Shown here in pieces: positions 18,588 through 27,250 of a DNA stretch of 61,220 nucleotides. The stretch is from an uncultured Burkholderiales bacterium (lineage in GTDB: Bacteria; Pseudomonadota; Gammaproteobacteria; Burkholderiales; Casimicrobiaceae): positions 1 to 61,220 of the forward strand of contig CALDYQ010000003.1 of NCBI GenBank assembly GCA_937944385.1, given 5' to 3'. The notes under the pieces are model-generated. The model was not told where the DNA came from. It searched no databases and worked only from the letters and a program-made list of their open reading frames with translations. The number at the start of each line of letters is the position of its first letter. The stretch's first letter is position 1. The translations under genes were made by a program, and so were the position numbers.

Positions 18588-19595
18588 ATGCACACTCTGT
18601 CCCGACGTCAGGCGCTTTTCGCCTTGGGCGCACTGCCCGCGCTTGGCATGGGTCTTCCCGCCTTTGCCCAGGCGCGAACGATCAGGATTCTCGTCGGCTT
18701 CCCACCAGGCGGCGGCACCGATGCGATCGCACGCCTGCTTGCCGACCGATTGAAGGACGAACTGCCGGGCACCCAGCTCGTGGTCGAGAACAAGGCAGGG
18801 GCCGGCGGACAGCTCGCCGCGCAGGCGCTCAAGGCCGCCGCACCTGACGGGCTCACCTTGTTCCTCACGCATGACCACACGATCTCGATCCCCCCCCTGG
18901 TGACCAAGAACCCAGGCTTCGATCCGGCCGCGGACTTCGCACCCGTGGCGGGGTTCGCGACCTTCGTCAACGCCTTCGCGGTGTCCGGCGGCACGCCGGT
19001 CAAAACTTTCCCCGAGTACATCCAATGGATCCGCGACGGTGGGGACCGCTCGAGTGGTAACACCGCCAAGGGCCGCGGCACCGTGGGCGTCCCGGCGCCC
19101 GCATCGATCCCCGAGTTCGTGGTCAGGCTGATCGCCCAGCGCTACCAGCTGGATCTCGCGCCCGCCCCCTATCGGGGCAGCGCACCGATGATGGCTGACA
19201 TGCTGGGCAACCAGATCGCCGCAGGCACGGGCTCGGTGCCGGACTTCATCGAGAACCACCGTGGGGGTCGCCTGCGCGTGGTCGCCGTGATGGGTCGTGA
19301 GCGTCAAAGCCTGTTGCCGGATGTTCCGACCTTCGCGGAACTTGGCCTTGCCGGGTTCGAGGAGGTTCCCTACTACGGCTTCTTTGCGCCCAAAGGCGTG
19401 CCTGCGACCTTCGTGCAGGAGTTTGGGGCGGCGCTCCAGCGCGCGCTCGGCAAAGGCGATCTGCGCGACCAGATGACCCGTATGGGGCTTGCGCCGGGTT
19501 ACATGAGCGCCCAGCAGCTCGGTGAGCGCGAGCGAGCCTACACGCGGGTTTGGACGGAAATCATCAAGGCCCGGGGCTTTGCGCCCGCAGGTTGA
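18588..19595 (+). CDS. TctC-family (Bug) periplasmic solute-binding protein
   Basis: 335 aa. The N-terminus LSRRQALFALGALPALGMG followed by a cleavage-like AFAQA has a twin-arginine pair, so export by Tat is possible. The mature part begins with the family signature (IRILVGFPPGGGTDA, VVENKAGAGGQLAAQAL) and continues with LLPDVPTFAELGL, typical of Bug proteins. The start is ATG at 18588 with GGAG eight bases before it. It stands alone without tctAB genes. The ligand is unknown. It is not a recent duplicate of the 14640-15605 gene, because the two differ throughout. Confidence 0.9.
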   Translation: MHTLSRRQALFALGALPALGMGLPAFAQARTIRILVGFPPGGGTDAIARLLADRLKDELPGTQLVVENKAGAGGQLAAQALKAAAPDGLTLFLTHDHTISIPPLVTKNPGFDPAADFAPVAGFATFVNAFAVSGGTPVKTFPEYIQWIRDGGDRSSGNTAKGRGTVGVPAPASIPEFVVRLIAQRYQLDLAPAPYRGSAPMMADMLGNQIAAGTGSVPDFIENHRGGRLRVVAVMGRERQSLLPDVPTFAELGLAGFEEVPYYGFFAPKGVPATFVQEFGAALQRALGKGDLRDQMTRMGLAPGYMSAQQLGERERAYTRVWTEIIKARGFAPAG

Positions 19596-19616
19596 TCGGG
19601 CGGTAGTGTCCCGTCT

Positions 19617-19640
19617 CGGGCATGTCTGGCGACATGCCCG
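19617..19640. terminator. Perfect 10-bp hairpin between convergent genes
   Basis: CGGGCATGTC (19617-19626) and its exact complement (19631-19640) flank a four-base loop, TGGC. It lies in the 51-bp gap between a tctC gene (plus) and gyrA (minus), where a bidirectional terminator is expected. There is no T-tract on either side, so intrinsic termination would be weak. Confidence 0.6.
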
Positions 19641-19646
19641 GACGAA

Positions 19647-22226
19647 TCAGATCAGTTCGCCCTGGCTGCCCGGCGCATCCGCATCGTCCTCGGGTTCCGC
19701 GATTCGTTCGATTCCGGAGAGCTTGACGCCTTCGTCGAGTTTGATGAGCGTCACGCCTTGGGTGGAGCGTCCTGATTCGCGGATCGACTTCACGGTCGTG
19801 CGGATCAGCACTCCCGCCGTCGTGATGAGCATCACCTCGTCCCTGGGACTCACGAGGGTCGCCGCCACGACTTTGCCGTTTCGTGCTGACTGCTGGATCG
19901 CGATCATGCCCTTCGTGCCGCGCCCGTGGCGGGTGTATTCGACGATCGGCGTGCGTTTGCCGTAGCCGTTTTCGGTGGCGGTCAGCACCTGCTGCTCTTC
20001 GTTGTCGGCCACCAGCATGGCGATCAACCGCTGTCCGGGCTCGAGCATCATGCCGCGCACGCCGCGAGCGTTTCGGCCCATTGAGCGCACGTCGTTCTCG
20101 TCGAAGCGGACGGCCTTGCCTCCGTCGGAGAAAAGCATCACGTCGTGCTTGCCGTCGGTGAGCGCCGCACCGATCAGGTAGTCGCCGTCATCCAAGTCCA
20201 CCGCGATGATGCCGGTCTTCTTGGGACGCGAGAAGTCCGCGAGCGAGGTCTTTTTGACCGTGCCCATGCTCGTCGCCATGAAGATGTACTTCTCGGGGTC
20301 GAAGTCCTTGACGGCCACGATTGCCGTGATCTTCTCGCGGTCGGCGAGCGGAAAGAGATTGACGATTGGCTTGCCACGACTGTTACGCCCCCCCTCGGGC
20401 ACCTCGTAGACCTTGAGCCAATAGACCCGACCGCGGTTCGAGAAGCAAAGGATCGTGTCGTGCGTGTTGGCGATGAACAACCGCTCGACGAAGTCCTCTT
20501 CCTTGGTCGCAGTGGCCTGCTTGCCGCGGCCACCGCGCTTCTGCGCGCGGTATTCCTCCACCGGCTGGGCCTTGAAATAGCCGCCGTGCGTGAGCGTCAC
20601 GACCATGTCCTGCGGCTTGATGAGATCCTCGATCGAGGTCTCCTCGGCGTTGAGCACGATTTCGCTCTTGCGTGCGTCGCCGAACTGTTTCTTGATGTCG
20701 GCGAGCTCGGAGGCGATGATCTCGGTCACGCGCTCGGGCTTGGCGAGAATGTCGAGCAGATCACGCACGGTCTCGATGATCTCTTTGTATTCGGCGAAGA
20801 CCTTGTCGGACTCCATCGCTGTCAGGCGCTGCAGGCGCATCTCGAGGATCGCCTTGGCCTGGACCGGGGTCAGGCGGTAGCTTTGCTCCTTCTCTTGCCA
20901 GCAGTATTCGACGCCGATGTCGTCCGGCCGCAGGAAGTCCGCGCTCGCGCGGCTCACCATCTCCTTGACCAACGGGCTCTTCCACAGACGGCTCGTGAGT
21001 GCGGTCTGGGCTTCGTCCGGCGAGGCGCTTTTCTTGATGGTTTCGATGATGGCGTCGACGTTCTCTAGCGCGACTGCGAGGCCCTCCAGGATGTGTCCCT
21101 TGGCGCGCGCCTGCTTGAGCTCGAAGCGTGTCCGGCGGGTCACCACCTCGCGGCGGTGCACCAGAAACGCCTCGAGAAGCTCCTTGAGGTTCAGCACCCG
21201 CGGCCGACCGTCCACCAGAGCGACCGTGTTGACGCCGAAGCTGTCCTCGAGCTGCGTGTTCTTGTAGAGGTTGTTGAGGACGATATCCGGAATTTCGCCG
21301 CGCTTCAGCTCGATGACGATGCGCATCCCGGATTTGTCTGATTCGTCACGCAGATCGCTGATGCCTTCGATCTTTTTGTCCCGAACCAACTCGCCGATCT
21401 TCTGCAGCAGCGTCGCCTTGTTGACCTGGTAGGGGATCTCGTCGACGATGATCGCCTGTCGGTCGGTCTTGCCGATCGGCTCGAAATGGGTTCGCGCCCG
21501 CATGACGACGCGCCCGCGACCCGTGCGGAACGCCTGATGGACACCCTCGAGACCGTAGATGAACCCGCCGGTGGGAAAGTCCGGCGCGGGCAGGACGGCG
21601 ATCAGCTCGTCGACCGTTGCCTCCGGCCGCTTGAGCAGGAGCAGCGTGGCATCGATCACCTCGGAGAGGTTATGCGGCGGAATGTTGGTCGCCATCCCGA
21701 CCGCGATGCCCGCCGAGCCATTGACCAGAAGATTCGGAAATTTCGCGGGCAGGACCGTGGGTTCCTGCTCCTTGCCGTCGTAGTTGTCCTGAAAATCGAC
21801 GGTTTCCTTGTCGAGATCGGCCAGAAGTTCGCCCGCGATCTTTTCAAGGCGACACTCCGTGTAGCGCATCGCCGCGGCGTTGTCGCCGTCGACCGAGCCG
21901 AAGTTGCCCTGCCCGTCGATCAACGTGTAGCGCAGCGAGAAGTCCTGCGCCATGCGTACGAGTGTGTCGTAGATCGCGCTGTCACCATGGGGGTGGTATT
22001 TGCCCATGACGTCGCCCACGACACGCGCGCACTTCACATAGGGACGGTTATGGACGTTGTTTGCCTCGTGCATGCCGAAGAGCACCCGCCGATGCACTGG
22101 CTTCAGCCCATCGCGCACGTCCGGGAGCGCGCGACCGACGATTACGCTCATCGCGTAATCGAGGTAAGACGAGCGCATCTCCGCTTCGAGGCTGATGGGC
22201 AGGGTTTCCTTCGCGAATTGATCCAT
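19647..22226 (-). CDS. gyrA: DNA gyrase subunit A
   Basis: 859 aa, the usual length. With GyrB it introduces negative supercoils by passing DNA through a double-strand break. The active-site Tyr122 lies in AMRYTE. The quinolone-resistance region reads [17 protein letters not shown] with Ser83 and Asp87 by E. coli numbering, the susceptible form. The C-terminal half is the beta-pinwheel domain, including the GyrA box-like QKRGGRGKQ stretch. It ends in an acidic tail rich in Asp and Glu ([10 protein letters not shown]). The start is ATG at 22226, beginning [12 protein letters not shown]; no strong ribosome site is visible. Confidence 0.97.
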   Translation of the reverse strand: MDQFAKETLPISLEAEMRSSYLDYAMSVIVGRALPDVRDGLKPVHRRVLFGMHEANNVHNRPYVKCARVVGDVMGKYHPHGDSAIYDTLVRMAQDFSLRYTLIDGQGNFGSVDGDNAAAMRYTECRLEKIAGELLADLDKETVDFQDNYDGKEQEPTVLPAKFPNLLVNGSAGIAVGMATNIPPHNLSEVIDATLLLLKRPEATVDELIAVLPAPDFPTGGFIYGLEGVHQAFRTGRGRVVMRARTHFEPIGKTDRQAIIVDEIPYQVNKATLLQKIGELVRDKKIEGISDLRDESDKSGMRIVIELKRGEIPDIVLNNLYKNTQLEDSFGVNTVALVDGRPRVLNLKELLEAFLVHRREVVTRRTRFELKQARAKGHILEGLAVALENVDAIIETIKKSASPDEAQTALTSRLWKSPLVKEMVSRASADFLRPDDIGVEYCWQEKEQSYRLTPVQAKAILEMRLQRLTAMESDKVFAEYKEIIETVRDLLDILAKPERVTEIIASELADIKKQFGDARKSEIVLNAEETSIEDLIKPQDMVVTLTHGGYFKAQPVEEYRAQKRGGRGKQATATKEEDFVERLFIANTHDTILCFSNRGRVYWLKVYEVPEGGRNSRGKPIVNLFPLADREKITAIVAVKDFDPEKYIFMATSMGTVKKTSLADFSRPKKTGIIAVDLDDGDYLIGAALTDGKHDVMLFSDGGKAVRFDENDVRSMGRNARGVRGMMLEPGQRLIAMLVADNEEQQVLTATENGYGKRTPIVEYTRHGRGTKGMIAIQQSARNGKVVAATLVSPRDEVMLITTAGVLIRTTVKSIRESGRSTQGVTLIKLDEGVKLSGIERIAEPEDDADAPGSQGELI

Positions 22227-22429
22227 GGCGTCTTTCGTGGTGACCCGCGCCGCGGGCAAATCGTCTCCGGCGGGGCTCGAACACTGCCCCGGCAAGACCG
22301 ATGAGGGAACTCCCTGATTTTACCGGCCCCCAGACCCGTGTCCCGGCAGCGCGCCAGGCGCTGGCGTTGCGGTCGCGCCACAATGCAAACATGTGTCGCA
22401 ATGAAGATGGAGCTCGGTCTTTGCGAGCA

Positions 22430-22458
22430 TTGCGGGGTACAGGCCCGGTGGTATATTG
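22430..22458 (+). promoter_or_regulatory. Sigma-70 promoter of ompA
   Basis: TTGCGG (22430-22435) and TATATT (22453-22458) are separated by exactly 17 bp. The transcript would start at about 22465, leaving a 5' leader of about 90 bases before the ompA ATG at 22557. A long leader fits the known post-transcriptional control of abundant outer-membrane proteins. The element lies in the gap divergent from gyrA. Confidence 0.65.
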
Positions 22459-22556
22459 GCCGCAGTGGGGATTCAGGTCAGCTCGCGGGTAGCTCTGCAG
22501 GCTGTTCGCAATCACCGTTGTTTCCTGTAGTTCAGCCATCAAGGGGTAACAAGACA

Positions 22557-23342
22557 ATGAAACGTCGCTTCATCGCAAGCGCAGTCGCCGGGGCAGTCGC
22601 AGCGCTTTCAGCTGGCGCCGCCCTTGCGCAAGCCACACCCAGCAACAGCGGTTACTTGCTTTCCGCAACGGGTGACGCAAAAAACAACGTCGTTCGCAGC
22701 GGCCGCTACGGCACGAACAACGCCTCCTGCAACCTCTGCTGGCGGACGGGCTACTGGACTCCCGCGATGGCCATCGCCGAGTGCGATCCTGATCTCGTGA
22801 AGCGAGCCGCACCACCCCCGCCGCCCCCAGCACCGGTCGCCCCGCCGCCTCCGCCGCCCCCAGCGCCGGTCGCCCCGCCGCCTCCGCCGGCCGCACCCGC
22901 GCAGCCGGCGACGCCGCCTGCTCCGGCCGCTCCTCCGCCGGCACCCGCCGTCCAGAAGATCACCATCGCCTCCAAGGCGCTGTTCGATTTTGACAAGGCT
23001 GTGCTCAAGCCCGAAGGTCAGGCCGTGCTCGATCGCGAAATCGTTTCGCGCATTGGACAGATTCAGAAGCTGGAGCTGGTCCTCGTCACCGGCCACACCG
23101 ACCGTCTCGGTTCGCAGCAGTACAACCAGAAGCTGTCCGAGCGTCGTGCCGCGGCGGTCGCTGCATATCTCGCAAGCAAGGGTGTGCCCAGGGACAAGAT
23201 CGAGACCCTTGGCATGGGTAAGACCCAGCCGGTCCCGGGCGTCGTCTGCGAGCAGAAGAACCGCAAGCAACTGATCTCCTGCCTCCAGCCGCATCGCCGC
23301 GTCGAAGTCGAAGTCAAGGGCGAGATCACCGTCCGCCGCTGA
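22557..23342 (+). CDS. ompA: OmpA-family outer membrane protein
   Basis: 261 aa. A Sec signal peptide ending ALAQA (about 26 residues) is followed by a short N-terminal region with NASCNLCWRTGYW, a pattern typical of Burkholderiales OmpA-like proteins, and not by a full beta-barrel. A Pro/Ala linker of about 50 residues holds two near-repeats of PPPAPVAPPPPP. The C-terminal peptidoglycan-binding OmpA domain has LFDFDKAVLKPEG, VTGHTDRLGSQQYN and LSERRAAAV (the usual Asp and Arg that bind diaminopimelate). It tethers the envelope to the cell wall. The start is ATG at 22557, downstream of AAGGGGTAA. It has its own promoter and a strong terminator, so it is monocistronic. Confidence 0.93.
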   Translation: MKRRFIASAVAGAVAALSAGAALAQATPSNSGYLLSATGDAKNNVVRSGRYGTNNASCNLCWRTGYWTPAMAIAECDPDLVKRAAPPPPPPAPVAPPPPPPPAPVAPPPPPAAPAQPATPPAPAAPPPAPAVQKITIASKALFDFDKAVLKPEGQAVLDREIVSRIGQIQKLELVLVTGHTDRLGSQQYNQKLSERRAAAVAAYLASKGVPRDKIETLGMGKTQPVPGVVCEQKNRKQLISCLQPHRRVEVEVKGEITVRR

Positions 23343-23361
23343 TCCGACGATTACGTTCGTC

Positions 23362-23390
23362 AAACCCCGCTTCGGCGGGGTTTTTCTTTT
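23362..23390 (+). terminator. Rho-independent terminator of ompA
   Basis: AAACCCCGC (23362-23370), loop TTCG (23371-23374) and GCGGGGTTT (23375-23383) form a nine-pair stem with a UUCG tetraloop, running into a T-rich tract to 23390. This is a classic intrinsic terminator 20 bases after the ompA stop. Confidence 0.93.
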
Positions 23391-23441
23391 CTGTCGATCC
23401 CGTTTGCGACAAAAGCGTGCACCACTAAAGTGAATACGGCC

Positions 23442-24794
23442 ATGTGGAAACTCATTGAAGCAGCCTGGATCGTCACCGGCAGTGCCGACGGCGACGAAGT
23501 GCGTGCGACTCCCAAAGGTGCAGTCGCCATCGATGCCGAGGGTCGCATCTTGGCGACGGGTTACCGGGAAGACGTGGTCGCGGCAGCGCGGTCACCGGAT
23601 GCGCCTGAACCGGCAGAGCGCGTGGTGCTGGATCGCCACATCCTCATGCCCGGGCTCGTCAATGCGCATACCCACGCAGCGATGACGCTGCTCCGTGGCC
23701 ATGGCGATGATCGGGCGCTCCAGGATTGGCTGCAGAACTACATTTGGCCGGCCGAGGCTGCCCTCGCAGACCCCGAGTTCGTGTACACGGGCACCGTGCT
23801 GGCAGCCGCCGAGATGCTGCTGAGCGGAACAACAACCTGCGCAGACATGTATTTTTTTCCGGAGGTCGCCGGCCGGGCATTCGTCCGGATGGGGCTACGC
23901 GCGCAGCTCGCCATGCCTGTGCTCGACTTTCCGACGCGCTACGCAGCCGATGCCGACGGCTATCTGAGGGCCAACCTCGCCGCCCGTGATGCCCTTACCG
24001 ATGAGCCGCTGCTCAGTTGGGCCCTTGGCCCGCACGCGCCCTACACGGTAAGTGATCCAACTTACCGCCGCGTGCTGGCCTTTGCCACGGAACTCGATAT
24101 TCCTATCCACACCCATCTGCAGGAGACAACCGACGAGGTCGCATCGAGTCTGCGGGAACACGGGGTCACGCCGGCGGCACGGCTCGCAAAGCTCGGCGTC
24201 GCGTCGGCAGGACTCGTCGCAGCCCACGGCGTGCACCTGGATCCGACCGACCGCACCCTTCTCGGAAAGGCCGGCGCAAGCATCATTCATTGCCCCTCGT
24301 CCAACCTGAAGCTCGCCAGCGGCTTTGCTGACGTGGCCGCACTCGTGCACGCGAAGGTGAACGTCGCGCTGGGGACCGACGGTGCGGCATCGAACAACCG
24401 GCTCGATCTGTTCGAGGAGATGCGTCTGGCTGCGCTGCTCGCGAAGGCCGTGTCCCGTGATGCGGCCAGCGTCCCGGCAACCCAGGCCTTTCTCCTCGCC
24501 ACACGCAACGGCGCACGAGCCCTCCGGCTGGACGATCGAATTGGCACACTCGAGGCCGGCAAGCGGGCCGATCTAGTGGCCGTGCGTATCGACACCCCGG
24601 CGGCGACACCCATGTTCGATCCAGTGTCCCATCTGGTCTACGTTGCCGGTCGTGGGGACGTAACGCACGTCTGGGTCGATGGCCGCGCGCGTGTCACGGA
24701 GGGGAGACTGGCGGAGGGGCCACGCGTTGCTTTGGCAGAATGCGCGGGCTCGATCGCAACCTTCGCCGGACGGGTCCGCGCACTTCGACAATGA
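23442..24794 (+). CDS. mtaD: 5-methylthioadenosine/S-adenosylhomocysteine deaminase
   Basis: 450 aa, amidohydrolase superfamily. It deaminates 5'-methylthioadenosine or S-adenosylhomocysteine to the inosine forms. Metal-site motifs are NAHTHAAMTLLRG, the HTHLQET His, and GTDGAASNN with the catalytic Asp. The sequence also resembles other chlorohydrolase-type deaminases, so the exact substrate is inferred. The next gene, ubiG, makes S-adenosylhomocysteine as a by-product, and a thioinosine phosphorylase lies at 33215, both supporting this reading. The start taken is ATG at 23442; GTG at 23430 is in frame. Its stop overlaps the ubiG ATG. Confidence 0.88.
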   Translation: MWKLIEAAWIVTGSADGDEVRATPKGAVAIDAEGRILATGYREDVVAAARSPDAPEPAERVVLDRHILMPGLVNAHTHAAMTLLRGHGDDRALQDWLQNYIWPAEAALADPEFVYTGTVLAAAEMLLSGTTTCADMYFFPEVAGRAFVRMGLRAQLAMPVLDFPTRYAADADGYLRANLAARDALTDEPLLSWALGPHAPYTVSDPTYRRVLAFATELDIPIHTHLQETTDEVASSLREHGVTPAARLAKLGVASAGLVAAHGVHLDPTDRTLLGKAGASIIHCPSSNLKLASGFADVAALVHAKVNVALGTDGAASNNRLDLFEEMRLAALLAKAVSRDAASVPATQAFLLATRNGARALRLDDRIGTLEAGKRADLVAVRIDTPAATPMFDPVSHLVYVAGRGDVTHVWVDGRARVTEGRLAEGPRVALAECAGSIATFAGRVRALRQ

Positions 24795-25549
24795 CCACGC
24801 CGCAAACCGAACCCAACGCTGAACCGGGCAAGCCGCTCAACGCAGACCCCGCCGAGCTTGCCCGCTTTTCGGCGCTGGCCAGCCAGTGGTGGGATCCGGC
24901 GGGCAAGTTTCGCCCACTGCACGACATCAACCCGCTTCGTGTGGCACTTGTCGAGGCCTTGCTCCAAGGCGAGGGCGGATTGCGTGACAAACGCATTGTG
25001 GACGTCGGCTGCGGAGGCGGCCTCCTGTCGGAGGCACTGGCCAGCCGCGGCGCCCGTGTCACGGGTATCGACCTGGCAACAAAGGCGCTTTCGGTCGCCC
25101 GCCTGCACGCAATCGAGACAGGGGTCAGCGTCGATTACCGCGAGATGTCGGCCGAGGCACTCGCCGAAGCAGAGCCCCACGCCTACGACGTCGTCACATG
25201 CCTGGAGATGCTCGAGCACGTCCCGGATCCGGCGCAAGTCGTCGCCGCCTGCGCTCGCCTGGTGCGGCCGGGCGGGCATGTGCTGTTCAGCACGATTTCG
25301 CGCACGCCCAAGGCCTATGCGCTAGCCGTGGTGGGCGCAGAGTACGTGCTGGGTCTGCTGCCGCGGGGCACGCACGACTACGAAAAGTTCATTCGCCCCT
25401 CCGAACTCGAGGCCTTCGCCCGGGCTGTGGGCCTCGACGTGGTCGAACTCCGAGGCATGCGCTACAACCCCTTCACCCATCGGGCCGACTGGTCAAAGGA
25501 CGTTGGCGTGAATTACCTGGTGGTTTGCCGTGCCCGTGGCGGCCACTGA
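24791..25549 (+). CDS. ubiG: Ubiquinone biosynthesis O-methyltransferase
   Basis: 252 aa. Performs both O-methylations in ubiquinone synthesis using S-adenosylmethionine. Seen are the UbiG N-terminal ELARFSALASQWWDPAGKF, motif I VDVGCGGGLLSEALA, the VTCLEMLEHV segment and the conserved RTPKAYALAVVGAEYV stretch. The start is ATG at 24791, overlapping the mtaD stop. The next gene, gph, begins inside its last codons. The ubiG-gph pair is common in proteobacteria. Confidence 0.96.
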   Translation: MTTPQTEPNAEPGKPLNADPAELARFSALASQWWDPAGKFRPLHDINPLRVALVEALLQGEGGLRDKRIVDVGCGGGLLSEALASRGARVTGIDLATKALSVARLHAIETGVSVDYREMSAEALAEAEPHAYDVVTCLEMLEHVPDPAQVVAACARLVRPGGHVLFSTISRTPKAYALAVVGAEYVLGLLPRGTHDYEKFIRPSELEAFARAVGLDVVELRGMRYNPFTHRADWSKDVGVNYLVVCRARGGH

Positions 25550-26276
25550 CCCGGCGATTCATAAGCTGCGGAGTTCCGGGCCCGACAGCGCAAGGCCGCC
25601 CAGACCCAAGGCGATCCTGTTCGATTTCGACGGCACGCTGATCGACAGCGCCCCAGACCTTGCGGGTGCCGTCAACGAACTGCGAGCCGAGCAGGCGCTC
25701 GATCCGCTGCCCTATGCAATGCTTCGCCGTCACGCCACCTACGGCGCGCGCAGTCTTCTCAGGGCCGGTCTCGACATCACGCCGGAACACCCGCAATACG
25801 AACCGTTGCGGGCGCGCTTTCTCGCCCTCTATGACGCACGCAAGCTTACCTCCGCCGCGCCGTTCGACGGCGTGGCCGAACTTCTCGCTGCCCTCGATGC
25901 GCAGGCCATCCCGTGGGGCATCGTGACCAACAAGCACTCGCGTTTCGCGCTGCCGATGATCGAGGCGCTTCTCGTGGCCCGCGGCTGGCAGCCGAGCGTC
26001 GTCATCTGCGGCGACAGTACATCCAGCCCCAAGCCTGCCCCGACGCCCCTACTCGCGGCGGCCGAAGAGATCGGATGCGAGTCCGGTGCCTGCTGGTACG
26101 TCGGTGATGGCGAGAATGACATGCTGGCCGCACAGGCGGCGCAGATGCAACCGATCCTCGCCGCTTACGGCTACCTCCCAGAGGCTCGGGTCGCCGAAAC
26201 GTGGCGTGTCCGACACGAGGCGCTCGTCATCGAGACGCCGAATCAGTTGATCTCGTTGCTCGATTCGGTCGGCTGA
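25530..26276 (+). CDS. gph: Phosphoglycolate phosphatase (HAD family)
   Basis: 248 aa. HAD-type phosphatase that removes phosphate from 2-phosphoglycolate. Motif I is FDFDGTLIDSAPDL with the nucleophile Asp, motif II includes the Thr of WGIVTNK, motif III is the SPKPAPTPLL Lys, and motif IV is YVGDGENDM. The ubiG neighbour supports the Gph assignment, since ubiG-gph is a conserved pair. The start is GTG at 25530, overlapping ubiG by 20 bases; an extra N-terminal segment of about 26 residues precedes motif I. A 10-bp tandem repeat runs through its stop codon. Confidence 0.9.
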   Translation: MPVAATDPAIHKLRSSGPDSARPPRPKAILFDFDGTLIDSAPDLAGAVNELRAEQALDPLPYAMLRRHATYGARSLLRAGLDITPEHPQYEPLRARFLALYDARKLTSAAPFDGVAELLAALDAQAIPWGIVTNKHSRFALPMIEALLVARGWQPSVVICGDSTSSPKPAPTPLLAAAEEIGCESGACWYVGDGENDMLAAQAAQMQPILAAYGYLPEARVAETWRVRHEALVIETPNQLISLLDSVG

Positions 26277-26307
26277 CGTCGGCTGAGGTCGGCTGAAGTC
26301 GGCTTAG
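26268..26307. repeat. Four-copy 10-bp tandem repeat over the gph stop codon
   Basis: Four direct copies of GTCGGCTGA plus one variable base lie at 26268-26277, 26278-26287, 26288-26297 and 26298-26307; the last copy has one further change. The first copy contains the gph stop (TGA 26274-26276). Each of the first three copies carries TGA at the same place. Confidence 0.85.
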
Positions 26308-26327
26308 GTCGTCCGACAGCCTCAGCC
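26281..26327. terminator. Compound inverted repeat between convergent gph and the gspC-like gene
   Basis: GGCTGAGG (26281-26288) can pair with CCTCAGCC (26320-26327), and inside it GTCGG (26298-26302) with CCGAC (26313-26317). It is built partly from the 10-bp repeat and reaches into the stop codon of the minus-strand gene. It has no T-tract. A bidirectional terminator role is inferred from its place between convergent genes. Confidence 0.4.
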
Positions 26328-27086
26328 GCGGCAGCGCGCGGCCGCCACGACCCAACGCCTCGGCGTCCCGCCGCGCTCCCCTTCGATGACCACCGCCCCG
26401 CCAGCGGCAACCTTTTCGATCACCGCGGAGAGGACGGCCCCTGCATCCCTGAGCGGCACGCCGTCAGCCCGCACCAGGAGGTCGCCGTCCGCCACGCCGA
26501 ACGTGGCCGTGAGGCCTCCTGTCGAGCGCGCACGTACGCCCGCCAGTTCTGCCGCGAAGATCCGGGCGAACACCGCACGCTCGGCAGCCAACGCAGTGGC
26601 CACCTGCGGCTCCATGAACACGGCCTGCGCCCGGTCACGCTCGGACAGGGCACAGGGGGCCGCGGTACTGCCCGAGGATGCGCGCTGTCCCGGCGCGCCG
26701 CGGCCAGCTGCCGACGATGGGCCGTTAGGGTAGAGCGCGATCTCGTCCCCTGTGGCCGTCCGCACCGCATCGCGCTCCACGCGCACGACCGCCGTGCCGC
26801 TGGGCAACGAATCGCCTTGCGACACGGAAAGAATCGCCGTACCCGAACGGAACCAGGCACGATCGTTGACGATCCCCATGAGGCGCGCATTTTCCGTGGC
26901 ACGGGTCGCGCCGGGCAGCGGGGCTGTCGCGGCCACGAGGACGGCAGGCTCGGGCAACCTCGGCGGGCCATCAGCCGCCAGAGCGTGGCTGCCCCAGGCA
27001 TCGAGCAGGCGGCTTGCTGCAAGCCCGAGCAGCGCCGCCACGGCGAGGGTGGCGGCGATCGTGATCAAGGACGAATTCGAGGTCAT
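26322..27086 (-). CDS. GspC-like type II secretion protein, orphan
   Basis: 254 aa. Residues 5-30 are a single membrane anchor (LITIAATLAVAALLGLAA). Residues 65-130 match the GspC homology region (ARLMGIVND, AWFRSGTAILSVSQGDSLPSG, VVRVERDAV), which in type II secretion contacts the outer-membrane secretin. After an Ala/Gly/Ser-rich linker, the last 90 or so residues resemble the PDZ domain (FGVADGDLLVRADGVPL, VEKVAAGGAVVIEGERG). No other gsp gene is in the window. The start is ATG at 27086; a longer frame extends to 27158 but adds an unlikely basic leader. Confidence 0.78.
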   Translation of the reverse strand: MTSNSSLITIAATLAVAALLGLAASRLLDAWGSHALAADGPPRLPEPAVLVAATAPLPGATRATENARLMGIVNDRAWFRSGTAILSVSQGDSLPSGTAVVRVERDAVRTATGDEIALYPNGPSSAAGRGAPGQRASSGSTAAPCALSERDRAQAVFMEPQVATALAAERAVFARIFAAELAGVRARSTGGLTATFGVADGDLLVRADGVPLRDAGAVLSAVIEKVAAGGAVVIEGERGGTPRRWVVAAARCRG

Positions 27087-27250
27087 CGCGAAATCATCGC
27101 ATCGAGCCGTGCGCCGAAACCGCGGTTTTATACTCAAGTGCCTTCGCGACCCTTTCACGACACGGCGCGTCGCTTTGCTTGGTCGCCTCTGGCCAGTCCG
27201 ACGCTAACCTGACGCTGTGATTGCAACCGCCCCGCAGGTTGCACAACTGC

